From Solenopsis invicta (Eukaryota > Arthropoda > Insecta > Hymenoptera > Formicidae): a stretch of DNA of 64,000 nt. Position 1 is the stretch's first letter. Each line of letters starts with the position of its first letter. Location of the stretch: contig NC_052672.1 in the NCBI RefSeq assembly GCF_016802725.1, positions 6,477,685 to 6,541,684 on the forward strand, given 5' to 3'. Positions 14,501-29,500 of the stretch are shown in pieces. Under the pieces are notes generated by a model. The model was given only the letters and a program-made list of their open reading frames with translations. It was not told the DNA's origin and searched no databases. A program made the position numbers and the translations under genes.

Positions 14501-17500
14501 AAAGTGCAAAATGCGCTCGCCTGTAGGTATGCGCTAAACCTTATTACTATAATACCCCTCCTACGTATGCATTCAGCATTGCCCCGTTTCGGTACAAATG
14601 GGATTTCATCAGGCGACGGTAATAAGAACGGAGAGCCACGTCAGAAATCGTGAAAATTATTGGCGTCAAAATGGAAAAATGCAGGACAAAATATTCCATG
14701 TACGATAAAGTTTCTTGCGACGGAAATAATCAAAAATAAAACTTTGACGTATCGCAACGTGTATTTTTTTTTTTATTTCAAAGTAACGCAATGTTAATCA
14801 TCCAATGCATTATTGTATAAATAAAATTTAAGTAATTGTAAAATATTATTAATTACGTACACTAAAAGAAAAATATTTGTGATAATTAAATGTTAAGGCA
14901 ATTATCATACAAAACTCCATATTTTTATGATTATTATGTTAATAGTAATAGCATACAATTTATTATGCCAATGAAAAAATAATTGCGATTATCATAGTCC
15001 AATTTATAATCAATTTTATGTCAATTGTAATTAAATTATGATAATAGCCATTTTTTGGCAGTGTAACATTATATGCTGCTATTACCAAAACATTATAGCA
15101 ATAATAACTATAAAAATGGAATATCAAACCATAAATTTTTAACATTCAATTATTGCTGTTATTACTAAATACTTTTTCCTCATATTATATTTTAGAATGT
15201 AGGATAACTAACATAATTACTACAAGTGTCCCAAATATTAGAAATTCGATCTTAAACTCCTGACTCCTTAGCTGAGAACTCCATGTTAACGGTGGCGACA
15301 TAGTATCGCGGAGATTATTAGAACTAAAAGGCATGAAACGTGACATGTTGATGATGAAATTTTTATCTTACATGTCATTTCGTTATCATGTGTTTCATCA
15401 CAAAAATGTGACTTGTCTCGTATTTATTAAATTAGTAAAAATCAGCCGCAAGTAAAATTTTTTTGAATTTTACATAAAAGCATATTTTTCACTCTTTTCA
15501 ACAGCAGTCCGTATGTTTTCCTGTCCAAATAGACTTCCCTTTACGTTCTTTTTACGATTATTTATCGACTGTTAGACGGAAAAAGGATAGTCAAGGTTCA
15601 TTTTTACAAGTGTTTCAAAGCGTATTTCTTATTATTCTATTTTATCCAAATTCACTTTATTTACAAATGCCATGGCTGAAACTTCAATTTAACCGTATTT
15701 TCCTGGCTGAATAAGCCTCGCTTCACGGGCCTTTTACAACTTTTTACTGATTGTCAGAAGAAAGAAAGTTAGCCGAGACCCATTTTTACAGGTGTTTTAA
15801 AGCGATCTTGTTATTCTGTTTCGTTCAAAGTCTCTTTATTTACAAATGCCAGGGCTAAAGCTTTTACGTGTTATTTTTCGCTTATGACGTCACGACTTCA
15901 ATACGTCGCCACGCGAGGAGTCAGGAGCTTTAAATGCTTTTTTGAACACATAAATTACATTATTACGCAAGTGTATTTAATTTTACTTGAATTCTTAAGG
16001 AATCTTCTTATAACATTTCATTAAAAATAAAACTGCAATTTTTTTTAAATAAAATAAAGAATGCATTTAAGGTCAGATTCCCAATATTGGGGACACTATC
16101 AGTTATTGGGAAATTTATTTATTGAAAGCACAATTTAAAAACATTTTATTACGCGGATCATTATCACAATAGAATAGAGATGCAGGCAGTTAAGTATTCT
16201 ATCGCATTTAATGCCTGCGCTTGTCGAGAAAAGCACGGCAAACAAATCGTAAAACGCGCGTGTAGAAGTAACCTTGAATTACTTGCAGTCGTTACTTCAA
16301 TTCTCGCGATCTTTGTGCTCGCTTTGAAAATGATTTCAAACGATTTCGAACGAGTAGCGAACGCGCGTTACAATATACGCACGACAAATGAAATAATAAA
16401 TCACTGACATCCTTGGAACGTTTTTGATTGCAGGAGGCTCGTCGGGAAGCCTCGGCATGAGAAAGTGCGAGATCCACTTACGATCAAGTATGCCGTCGGA
16501 ACTCGCATGAAAAATGGCAACAGCGACGAGCGACAGTGAGAAAAGGCGGAATGACGAGAGTGTTACAAAAGGAAGCCGCGCGAGAAAACAAGATCACGTT
16601 GAAGGAGGATTTCGTCTAGAAGCTACGGGATTTCGCCCAGATGGCAGTATGCACAAGGGATTTATAAACTTTCCAGGACCGTGAAAATTTACTCCGTTAC
16701 CTGTCCGCGAACTTCCTCGCGGCTCGAGCCGGTTGCGCGCAAAATGAATCGACCGGGCTGAGTGGTTCCATAAATTCCGGGGTGCAGAGGAATAACGCTG
16801 CCGCGACATTGACAAATGTAAATAAGATTGAACTCACGCTGCGCTGACTTTAACGCGCAAATCTAGGCGAGTGGAAAAAAAATGGAAGCTCCGGATGTTG
16901 GATGGACGAATATATCTTTTCCTCTGTCATATATATGTACAGCGGCATTATGTCCAACAGTCTGCAGCGTTCGTGTGATGTTGATTTACGTAAATTTACA
17001 ATTTCTAAATTTTGGAAAAAAACGACTTTTTCTGTTTTTTTCCGTATCATATTTTTCCGAGTTGTTTCCTTTTAAGATAATTTTATCTTTACGTCAACTT
17101 TTTAAGATTTTTTTCTCACTTAAGATCTGCAATAAGTCGGCAACAAAGTCTTCTGTCATTATCGTATTTTTTTTTTTTGTATTCTTTCCTAGTTTTCACT
17201 TTGCTCTCAAAAAAATAAACTAGTTACTATAATATATCAGTAACTGATGATATTTTATCAGTTGCTGATGCAGTATTGACAATAACCAATACTGCTAATC
17301 AATTTGTTAAAACTTTTTCTTACGGGATCTTAAAGTCCTTTTTTGACAGGACACAGTTTTTTCATGTACACTATTTTTTCAATTGCTTTTACAAATTTAA
17401 AAATCATTTTCTATAATTAATGTATAAGCACTAATAAAGCACAAACATCGATTTTATCTTGAAAACAAAAAAAAAGTTAAAGAATTTAGATCTTTTACCT

Positions 17501-20500
17501 ATTCTTGACCTATGACATCTACAGCTGTCAACGTGTGTCAAAATTTGTTTCACACAAATTTTGCAGTATATTTGTGCAAAATAAAAATAGTTCGAAATGC
17601 GGGTTATACAAAAATATTATACAATATAAAATTTTCAAAATTAAGTTAAATACCTAATATGAAAGATTAGTGCGCTTGAAAATTTGTGCGTTTAATACAT
17701 GCGTGCATTATTGATGTAGTACATATTGACATAAATCGTAAATCGTACACATGTATTATAAATCATATGTGTAAGCCATTGTTTAATCGAAAAGTTATTG
17801 TAAAAACACCAATCACAAGAGTACATTATTATCTATAAATTAAAGCTAGATAGAGAAAGGCTTGGATTTTACACTTATACGTGAAAGCCGCCTTTACATG
17901 AAATTAAACAAAAGTTGGATAGTGAGAAAGAAATTTGGATTCCATGTACTATACGTGAAAGCGCTCTTTACACGAAACTCCAGTTAGCGATAAAAATAAA
18001 AACGTTCAAATAACTCCGAAACTTCAACAAGATAGATGCTATCGCTGAATAGTATCCGTGAAAAAGAAGAGGAAATTTTATTATTTCTCCGGGAGTGTTA
18101 GTCTGTGAAATTGGCATGCTTTCACATAAACTATCTAATCGATGATTATAAATATAGTCGACCAAGGAAGAAGTTGTCAGTTCTATTTCCAGGGAGCGTA
18201 TCAACATTGGTATAAATCACTTTGCGTGATTCCCGTTCTTCAACAAAGCTCAAATTTGTTGGCTCGCGCAATCGATAATGTTCAAAGGACCCCCCCAAGG
18301 ACTTGATAATATAGGCACCGGATAAGGCAAACACTGTGACACAGTATTCGACCTCTCTGTCTCCGTTAGTCTCATTAGTGATGCACACGGTGCCGCGTCC
18401 GTCGCGTTTGAATATCATTTAAATATCTTCTCGACATCCCCAACAGCCTTAAACGCGCCTTCACCATTATAAAATCGATGCTGCCAATCTGTCAATTTCA
18501 TCAAGGATCGCGACAATGAAGAGCCGAAATCGGAATAAGAAATTGTTGCAGCGATAATACGAAATTTAATAGATTCGTCAGATAAGGTGCCAATTTTTAT
18601 CGCTTAGAAAGCGAACGATTGCATCGAAAGCAAGAATAGACTGGTGAGAGAAACGAGGGAAGCTGACAGTGAGCGGAGCAGAAGGAAAGAAGATAAAGAG
18701 AAACGTCTCCCTCCCTCTCTCTATCTCTCTTTCTCTCTCTCTTTGTCAACCTGAGGACTCCTCGGAAAAGTGGTGTCGACGACTCTTCTCTCTCTAGGAA
18801 CTTTTAATTTCCGGTATTTACCGGGAGGGAGGGTGATTCGGAAAAGTAACAAGCGTGTGGGCGGGAGAGGGTACAAGAGAAACGGCCGACTTATCATTTA
18901 CAATGATAGTCGTCGCATCAGGCGCACAGGGATCGCAATTGAGTTTCGTTTGGCGATACTGAAAAGCTCAGCGCCGCCGGCTGCGAGCTCTCGCTGGCTC
19001 CAGCTATTGATCGGAGGCCGACCGACCTGGGTCAGAGTGTAGCGGTGTGGACTGCATCGGTGCAAGCCGGTCTACGTGTGCAGCGCGCGAGTGTGGGTAC
19101 GTGCACCCTTGCCGACGCGCTGCACACACCGGCGTGGAGCCGCGCCGCTGCACACACCGACGACGCCAGGGTCGTGACCAGGAATTTCACCTCCTCAGGC
19201 GAAATGCTGAAACAGCACTCCTTCTCCTTCCGCCCTCGCGATACTTTAGGCAATCCGATAAAATTTTGGGAATCAATGCAACTGGCACGGATTTTATAGA
19301 GCAGAATGGCCGTAAAGAAATCATTAAAAAATGCATAAATAATAAAATCATAAAAAAGCGATAAAAAAATTACCTTTCTTAAACGTTATTAATCGACGCT
19401 ATTTTTTTATGAAATAAGAGAAATAATTAGAACAAAATAACACTTTGACAATACTTTATTATTATATACATACACTGTATAAAACATATACACATATAAA
19501 TCGCGAGAGACTCTTCATTTTTAGTCGTTCAAGATTGAACAAAATTATTAGCGCCCTGACGTCTTGCGCTTTAACGTCCAAGTGTATCAAAGGAACTGTC
19601 ATTAAAATTGGAGCATTATGTAAGCTAAAGACGCTCCCGAAATTTTGCCGCTCCTAAAATTTTCATCGGGACCATTCGAAAAGTTTTACCCTTAACGTCG
19701 ACCCTGTATACGTTGCACACAAGCGAAGGTTGTATTGGTTGCATCTATCCTGCCTAACCGTGCCGCGAACCAACATAAACGAGCGCGCGTTATTTACCTT
19801 CCCACTTTACTCTCGTAGTCTTCTGTAAATATATACATCCGCTTTCTGGTGAGGTCACGATAAAATTTACGCCGGAAAAAAGGAGACGACGCGCGGAATG
19901 GTCCATCGGAATTCCGGTAATACTGAATCGGTCCGTTCTAACGCCGGAATTCGCGGCCGGGCACGCGACCGCCGCAAAGAGGGATGCGCTCCATGAGCCA
20001 GAATGCAAGTGCGCCCATACGTAAGATACATTAGTACTTGGTACTTTGGCCCCGTTTCATTTCAAAATGCAATTCATCGTTAAATTCCAGGCATATTACA
20101 CGTCCGAATTACTATATGGTAATAGGCCAGATTATCAGAGGAATGGATTTCGTTAATGGTTAGATATCTTATGTAAGAATAAACGTTTGAATATTAAACA
20201 AATATTTATTATTAAAGTAAGATGTACTTTTTAAATTAATGTGACATTTGTGACATATACACATGTACATAAGTGTTCTTAAATGGATAAAGGAAAAAGG
20301 AATGTTATGGCTACTGTAGACATTGGGGCTACTCCTATTATCTCCATTATTAGGTGACGAATTCTAACAATTATAGAATTATTTGTTTAGTAACTCGCCA
20401 TTTGTGGAGGTGCTAATATGTCAATACACAGTGGTTGATAATTCATAGGCATTTTTACTTTTGAGCACTTTGAAACTTTCAAGCTGCATTTTAGCACTTA

Positions 20501-23500
20501 ATTACACACACTTCCTTATTGTTTTTAAACTTGAACATATTATCACACGAATGTACGTACACTCGATTGTTTTTTTTTTTTTTATTATTTAACTTTTAAT
20601 TTGGCTGTACATATTTCGAGTTACGCAAAGTTAAACAATAACATAGGATATTTTGTTAATATAACTTTTTAAATAAAATTTTTATATCAAAATATTTTTT
20701 TGATAAATGATTGTCATTCTAAAGAGCTGTCTTCAGAAACATTAGAGATATCGTTTTATGCTTGTTGTTAAACAAGGATAAAATGATGTCTCTAATGATA
20801 TCTCTAACGTTTCTGAATGCAGGAAAATTCTAAACAATGAAAAACTGAAAATATATAATTTTGTATGAACAAAATATTGCGTGTTTTTTAAATTAAACCA
20901 ATTTTCTAAATTTATTTTTAAGCTAACCATATTACTACTATTTTTCTCATCCACCGATTATGCAGTGCATCACATTTTCACAAATAACGCTCTAAGTAAT
21001 AAATATTTCATCGCTTTGAGTCCAAAATCTGTTAAAAAAATACTTTGACGAATATAATTGTTTAAAATTCAATATAAAATATAAAATATTAACAAAGTTA
21101 TTCAATAAGATGGAAATGGGTGTCATATTACCCCCTTCTCCTCTACCAAATATATTTTTAACTTCTTACTCCCTCGACATATTCTGCTCATTAAAGTATT
21201 ACTTTATATTTAATTTTCTGTTTACATATAATGAAACAGTTATTGGTCTAGTTGACATCGATTTGTGCAGCATGCGAAATTGCAATTCGAAAGCGTGACA
21301 TTAACACGATGTCGTGCAATCGAAAAATGTGGCATCGACAGATCTTTGAATATTTAGGTTACACGTGTGTTTTCTATTGACCCATGAATTTAATATTCGC
21401 GTCTAACGAATAAGCTATAGACGGCTTACCTCGTTGGTGTTCCATCGATGCCTCTGAGTTGGAAAGTGTTCAGCTCGCGGCAAGGTTTCCAGATTTTCGG
21501 GCAGCTTTATCGGGTCGCCATCTGCGTGATAAATTATCTCAATTAATGGCTGCTCTCGCATTAGAAAATGTAGAATCGTAGAAAACATCAATTTCAAACG
21601 CTATTCGTTCCGTATCCCGTTACAGCATTTAGAGGAAAACCAAAATTTATGTCGTCGACGTGCGTTTTGATCGATCGTGACAGTTTTACAGCGGATCGAT
21701 GAGCGAATCGTTATTGTGTCATGAGCATTAACGACTGCCCATACTTACACTCGCGACGTACAGGCAGCTTTAACGTTACGTGGCACGTGTCATTAACTCT
21801 GTTTATACACAACCGATCGAAAAGCTCCATCGATCTAAGCTATGTATATTATGCACGCTCGCCATAAAATAGCACTTGTAATAGATTGCACTTTCCACGA
21901 ACATGCCGTGGACTACCCTACCACCCCGTTAGAATGCAAAATAAAAATCGACGGTCTAAAGATTCTTTTACCGAGAACCTTAGCACGCTTTTGCATGATT
22001 ACTTTTTTAAGTAAGATCCAGAAATATAATAAGAAGTTTAGAAAGTTGAAACGATGCCGTTATTATTCATTATTATTTCTCATACGTATATGTATACGGT
22101 ATTCATGTAAATAATTAACAAAGTTATTCTAATTTCCATTTCTACCAAAGTTATTCCAATTTCCATTTCTTCGAGTGATTTATCACTTTATAAGAGTCAA
22201 AATTACTTCTATAAGATTAAATAAAACTCCTTCAAAAATAATTTTTTTTTACTTTTATCAGAGTGACAAATTACTCGAATAAATTGCACAAGATCAATTT
22301 CCACTCTTTCAGAGGAATGTTTACTCTACTAGATTTAAAGAGTAAATTAACTTCAACCTTAGTTTAACTTGCTCTTTATCTTTCCCTAGTTATTAAACTA
22401 GAAAAAGATTAAAAGTCGAATTGAGATCGAAGTTAATCTACATTAATGAAAACGGACGGTGGAAAGAACCTTTCGAGGATATTTTTAAAAAAATTTTTAA
22501 TTAACCATTGTACATATATTATCCATAACATTTTGTAGAGGTTTAGTGAAGTGTAGGATAATATATATTAAAAATATTAGAGAATTTATTGCGTGTTATA
22601 AGCGTGAAAAATAATTCCCCTTTCTACAAATATCATGAGATTCAAATGCGCACTCTGCCTTTGAATTATTGGAATCCGAGTAGTATTTCTGTTACATCGA
22701 GACATCAAGCGGATGGCTATTTGCTTGACAAAATGCTTCCGTTTAGCAGCGTTTGCGTTTCTCTCGATATTATTGATATTACGCACGGGACATCTGTGCT
22801 CTCCGGGGTAATATATCGGCAATATCATGCGTCGTGCATTCTTGAAGTACTGTCCTTTATAATACAAATGCAAAATACAGGACAAATCCTCGTGTAGTGT
22901 GGCGCCATTGTAACAAAACACACGTTCTATACTTTATACAATCCATTATGTAAAATTGAATTGATACAACCAAAGTAGCCATAAAGTTACCGTGGAGATA
23001 ACGAAATTTATCCGTTTGATACAACTTTTGTTACAGTTTCTCCGGAAGAAGAAACTTTCTTTCACGAATGCACACGCTCACTTATACGTGGAAAAATCAT
23101 AAAAAAAAATACCGCGAGCTGACAAAAATAAGGACAGAAATAAGAGCAAGTGTGGCTTAACATGTTTCCACTGAAACGTTAAAAGTTGTGTTATATAAAT
23201 CCAAATCACGATTGCAATTAGAAAATTTTTAGGGTCGCGTAATTTACGGCAATCTTGTTATGCTTTAATTAGCTGCCGGAATAAGCTTACCGCTCCAGTG
23301 CATTTTTTCCCATGAAAGTTCTTTAAAATTTCTTCATGCGATTAAAATTCAGCGCAATTAGAGAAACGTATAGCGTATATCTATACGTATATTCAATCTT
23401 TCTTCTAGATCTGACAAACTATAGTGAGTTCAAAGTAAGTTTCGTCTTTAGTGAAACATTTGCGAAGCATTTGGAGAAATACCCAGAGTCAGCCAGGAAT

Positions 23501-26500
23501 TATCCAAGGGAATCAAATATTTATTTAATGGCGCTTCGCCTATGGTCTATGTAATATTCATTGATTCGCGAAACTCGCCGAAACTAGGCGCCATTAACTA
23601 AAGTTTCAATAATAAGTATGATGCTTAAGTGATGCTTAACGGCGATTTCTTAAATTTCGTAATGGTAAAATGATAATTTACGACGATAATCGAACTTTTT
23701 AGTGTTGTCATGTTAAAAATTGAAGTACAAAAATCTCACATATTAATTTCATGTATTATTTGTAATCTTGACTGATAAAAAAAAGAAGAAAAACACTGAA
23801 ATAGTAGAAACTTAATGATTTTTAAGTTATAATCAAAAATACAAAATAATGAAAGAAGTAGAAGTAATCTGTATATCTATATATCTTTAATTTTACAACG
23901 CAAATTTTTTCAAAATTATACAATTTGCTAAAATAAAATGAGGCTCTTTAAATACATGCACGGTTGATCAATCTCATTTCCGAGAAAAAAGCGAAAAGAA
24001 GCAAGAGATTTCCTGTTCGTTAGAAACTCGCAGATTAACCCTCCGTAGACACCGCTGAATTTCACTGCTTAGTATCGTGGGTCGCTGAGGTGATGTTACG
24101 TTTTTCAAAGGATTTTGAGCTCAGAAAAATCTGAAAAAAATCCTATATACTCTTTTAATATTTAAGAGAATACAATTTTAGTTATTTCATCAAAAGCATT
24201 TCTTTCCGTTTTGCACATGTCCGAATTTGAGGCTGAAAAATTCAAGAGCGAAAAATCGTCTAGGTCTAAAAAAAGACCCACGATGTCTGCGGAGAGTTAA
24301 TTTAGCTTCTTTTGCGTAAAAGAAAAACTACCAAGGATGACTTCTAAACTCTCTGCAATTTCTTACGATAAGTCGTAAAACAGCAAGACAGCTCTCATTC
24401 TTTAGAAATCTATAGGTTAATTTAGCTCTTTCTGCTGTATAAAGTGAGAAACAATCAAGAATGTTCTTTAAATCCTCTATCTAATATAATGAAAACGATC
24501 GCTCGATCAGAATGATAATAAATTCCATCCCCTACGATAAATCGAAGGTATCGGAAGGCTACACAGCACGTGCCGCATAATCCAACGCGTGATCAAATGT
24601 TCGTGTCAAATGTTGCGCGGTTCTCTACACTGGATGCGTAAACAGCAGATAAAACTCACTTGGGGCGAGGGGCGTCGGGTAGGTCGCGTGGTAGACGACA
24701 TGCTGTGGATTCGAATGATTGTAGCCCGCCATCTCCGTGATGCTGGCGCGTGCTCGCGCTGCTTGGATCTTACCGATCGTCTTGGCCGATCGTCATCGTC
24801 CTTGAACGTACGCGAGACGAGAGCGTAGCTGGGCCCCGGTGGGCATCCCCGGGCGGACCCTTTTTCGCGACGGGCCCGCGTGCTTGGGGGACGATCGCGT
24901 ATCTGATATGACTGCTGTCCGTCGATGATCTTGCTGCTTCGATCGGGACGAGCTGAGGGAGCGGTCCTTCTTTCGTCAGGACAGCTTGCCGGCCGCGGAG
25001 TCCAGGACGCAGGGACGGCACTCGGATTGACGTTGTCCTCGACGTTGCGAAGGTTGCACTCCCGGATGACGACGACTCCCTCTGGAACGGCAGGACATAT
25101 CCCCCAAAGGAACGTGCACGCGAGCCGGATTATGTTATTTGAGACCGAATATCGTTTGACGCTGTGTCACGAACGTGTCACTCTTTCGTTTCGCTCTCTA
25201 TCCCGTCTCTTCTAAATCTCTCCTTTGAATGGGAGATGTGGAACGCTCGGGATTGAAATTGTCGCAGTTACGTCGTATCGAAGGACACACGTGGAAGTGC
25301 ACGCGGAAACAGGGACAGAATCGATCCTCCGCTCCCCTTCGCACTCTCCCTGAATCACCCGAGTCTTTCTCTTTCTCTCTCTCTCTCTTTCTCTCTCGCT
25401 CTCTCGCTCTCGCTTTCGCTCTCCCTTTCACGCTTTTTTGTTAAATTCTTTTTCTAGTATAAAAAATTGGAGCTCCACTGTCTCTATACGCTCGGAGCCG
25501 TCCTTTTTCGTGAACGTTCCTTCCTCTCGTCCCTCGTTGATTACTACTCGCGATCTCGATCCTTTTTTTTCGTTCTCGTGAACGTTCCTCGACGTGGACG
25601 CGTTTCCAGTCGCAAACCACACACTATTCTTTTCCCTCTGAGTTCTCCCTTCTTCTCTCTTTCGAAACCCCAGGTCTCTCTCTTTTCTATTTCTCTCTTT
25701 CTCTCTCTCTCTCTCTCCCCCTTTTTTTCTCTTTCTCTACCGTTTTGTTGTGCGCTCTGGAGCTCTTTTTAGTCTTCTTATATCCTAAGTTACAACACTG
25801 AACCCGTCCCTATCGGAGGGACAAAATAATGTAAGGGTCACACAGTACAGAGAGAACTTAAAATGCGATTATCCCGTCCCGTAGCAGCCGACGCGTGCTC
25901 TCTTTTACAATCTCGCCTTTTGCGATCCCTCCTCTCCTTCTCTCTCACGTTTATACTCTCGTCTCGTCTTCTTCACTTCCACCGCGCCGCGCACCAGTCC
26001 GGCTGAGGAGTAACTTCAGAAAATAGATTTTTCTATTATTTGACTCTTTTGTAATTTGTTTCTTCTTTACTGTGTATTGCTTGTATGTACGCGCTTGTAT
26101 CACACGTCTACTTTGGAAAAAAAAAACCGGAGTTACCTCGTCGTACGTTCCGCTCTATCCTTCTCCTATTCACCCCTACTTTCTCTTTCACTCTCCTCCT
26201 CTCTATCTCTTTCTCCGTCCAGCCGCGCGCGCTTTCTTCACTTCGTATCTTCCTGCTTTTCTTCCCTTCCTTCCTATCCCTTCTTTCTTTTTACAGGCGG
26301 TTGTCTTACGGGTGTAAGATTTTAAAGAGAGTCCTTAGGAGAAATGTGTTGTTGCTGTTGTTGTTGTTGTTGTTTCGTGTTTACAGTTGTTAGTAGTGTT
26401 ATTTACAAATATGTAATGTTTTTGTTTTTGTTAATAAAATAGTTCAAATTAGTCTTTTGGCCCCGCGTGTCTGCTCCCGAGCGGCGGGAGCCGCAGAGTG

Positions 26501-29500
26501 AGGCAGTCCTCGACTCTCGACCTCCGTCCCTCCGCTCGCTCCTCTCTTCCCTCTTCTTCATCCCTCTCCGTGCGAGATCCCCTCCATACACACTGTCCCG
26601 GAGTCCTCCAGCCCCTACCAGCCCCACTGGCACCCACCACCACCCCCCCGCCCCCGAGTGAGGGAGATCGTTCTCTCTCACTCTCTTTCTCTGTCTCTCT
26701 CAGTCAGGTCCGACTATCCGGCCCCAGCCACAGCCCTTACCCCTGCCCCCAGCCCCTGTCTCTGTCCACGGTGTCTGTCGAGTCTCTCACCCTCTCCAAC
26801 CTCTCGGTCGCCACCTACCCTCCTTCGCCTCCTTGCACTGCCGTTATCCCCTCATCTTCTATCTCCCTCTTTCTCTCGCTAACTCTTCGCTAACTCTCTC
26901 GCTAACTCCTCGCGTACCTACATCTACTTACCACTTTTACGCTTAGTAGTGGTATAGGTGCACTACCGTGCCAATTCCTATGCGAAACTACCAATGGTGC
27001 TGTTCGTTACCTACCTACCTACCTACCTAGCTACCTACCCAGCTGGCTGGCTACCTACTCCCATAAAACTCGTTGGGGGTTGTAAATTAAGGATTACCAA
27101 GGATGCAAATTAATGTCGAGACGTAACACATACGGTGTGGAAATTGCGTTCGGGGATCACTCGTTTGTCGTTGCAGAAACCGAATTGTCGTTCGCTTTGC
27201 GTCGTCCGTCGTCGCGCGTCGTCCACGCGAGATAATTGTCCAGCCCTCCGTGGATTCATTCGGTCCACGCTATTTCAAATAATTCTCACAGTCGACAAAT
27301 CGACGCTCGTACGTCTCGCGCCACTCTGTCGTCGAAACCGATAAATTTGCGGAGGTTTTGCGAGAGAGAGATGTACGAGAGTTGCGCGAAGTAATCGCGA
27401 ATTTGCATGCGGGGCGTAACCTTGAACGCGATACGCCTAGATTTAGTAGAGGAAATGTGGCAAAGTAACGACTTACACGGCTCAAAGTGGAACGTGTTAA
27501 AAGATGAAAATTATTCATGCGATAAACAGGATCAATAAACATCAGTCGTGAAATCGATGAGTCTATTTATAATTAAAATCTTGAATTTATTAATGCAAAA
27601 ATCGCATGTTTTCACATACCTTATAAACCTCGATTAACGTCGGGCTATTAATAATATTAATTTATAGAAGTTTAAAGTTGTGTAGCGCGCAAAACATGAG
27701 GATCAAATTACGTAGGCGAACGTTGAAACGTGTAATGTCAGATGTGGCCAAGTTACTTTACAGGGTAAACTTTACACAGTCCTATAGATAAGGTTCATGA
27801 CAAGCCATATGAAGAGCATCGTTAGCATGCAAGCCCGCGAAAATCGTAAACTTACTTGATGTAGTAGTCTCTTGCGGTTGCGCGAATAATTCGCCAGTGA
27901 AGATAAATTTTATCCTCGCCGCTGTCCTGACGACATTAGAGAAAATTGCGATTCTTTGAGATCGAGGAAAAAAAATGGCGATGCACGCGCGTTTCCGTAT
28001 CCGAGAGAAAGTCCACGAGATTATTCATTATTCGGATAGCGACCGTAAATGCATACGGGAGTGCACAGAAACGACCGATTCGGCGTTTTATCGCGAGGAT
28101 AACTTAAACCTACCAAACAATTGAAGAACAACTGTAGGACAAGTCGTAGAATAGACAATGTTACTATATCTCTGGCTTATAAATGAAAAAGACGTCTCGT
28201 ATAATACGTACACAATTTCTCGCGATTAATATTAAATAGATTTTTCTTCAAATAGATATTAAATAGATTTTTCTTCAACGAGATCTTAACTTGGAGCTCG
28301 ATTACAAAAAAACTTGACGTTGACACTTGAAAAAGAGTTTTACGGTAGCTGCAAATGATAATATGCGGATCGTTTCTTTTCATTGCTCATCGAAAAAATG
28401 TCAACAACTAAACTTTGAAAAGGATTCGGATCGCTCGTTTAGAAGTCTGAGAGAATGGAGGAAGTAGACCCGCGCAATTACGAAGATTCGTTAGAGGACA
28501 TTGGAAACGTCATCGTAAGCAGCAGGAGCCACAACGGGCAATCGAAATTGGCTCTGGCACTTCCGCACACGTCTCCTCAACCCTTCGCTTTACGGGGGTG
28601 GGCGGGACGGTGACTAAACGATATTCCTCTCACAATCCACGAAACGCAGGCCAAGTCCTCCCCGACTTCGCACCTATACACATGAATCCCTGCACTCGCT
28701 CGTGCCACCGGGGGTCGTACGTTTCCAGCACGACTGGTACCTAACCGCGTGTACATATACATACATATATATATATGTACATATATGTATATATGTATAT
28801 TGATGTGTATATATAGTGTATGTATAGCACACATCGGATTCTCGCAGAAGGTTCGTGTCGAATTTTAATGGAAGTGCTGCCACCTTCTAGTGACCTCTGG
28901 AGCCAGCCGTGCTGGAGGCATTCCTGCGAAGAGGCTCGCTGAAGAAAAAAGAAACATCCCAGGGGTGGCGGAGAGGTGGAAATCACTCAGGCGTCGAGTC
29001 CCTATCGCCAATCTGATTAATGGATAGATTCATGAGCCTGGGTATTTATATGGATTTAAGCGCGCCTGTATGGCGGACACGTAACGTTAGAGTCTCGCTA
29101 AATTGGCGAGTGCGACTCGAGAATACGCGTGCGAGTGTACGCGAATATCTCGGTGCAACGTGCAAATAATGCATTTAATAACAATTTTCTTCAATTTTTT
29201 CTATGGTATAACCGAAAAATGTTAAAAGCATTAATGACATAATGTGTTTATTTTTAAAAATACAAAACATTTAATTACTAAAGCAGTCATTGACCGCTTT
29301 TAATTTTTTAATTTAATATTATATTTGCAGAATTTTTGGAAAAATTTATTATACAAATAACTAGTTACAAGTTTTCTCTATCAAATAGTAACCGTTACAA
29401 GTTTTCGATTCTGAAAAACAACATGTGACAATTATAATAAAGTAACGAATCACTTTTCAATTACTTTTCTGTTAATTATTTGCAATATTTATTGTTAATT

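Noticed and set aside
16180..16407. Plus-strand 75-codon frame in a CpG patch
   Set aside because: Short, no domain, no splice context; consistent with chance.
22586..22921. Mirror frames of 102 and 111 codons
   Set aside because: Open on both strands, no domain, AT-rich intron; random.
25198..26893. Ser/Leu/Phe and Arg/Glu-rich frames around CT tracts
   Set aside because: Products of CT/GAGA low-complexity DNA in several frames at once.
28577..28986. Minus frames with Tyr/Ile/His repeats
   Set aside because: Generated by the TA/CA microsatellite at 28755-28815.
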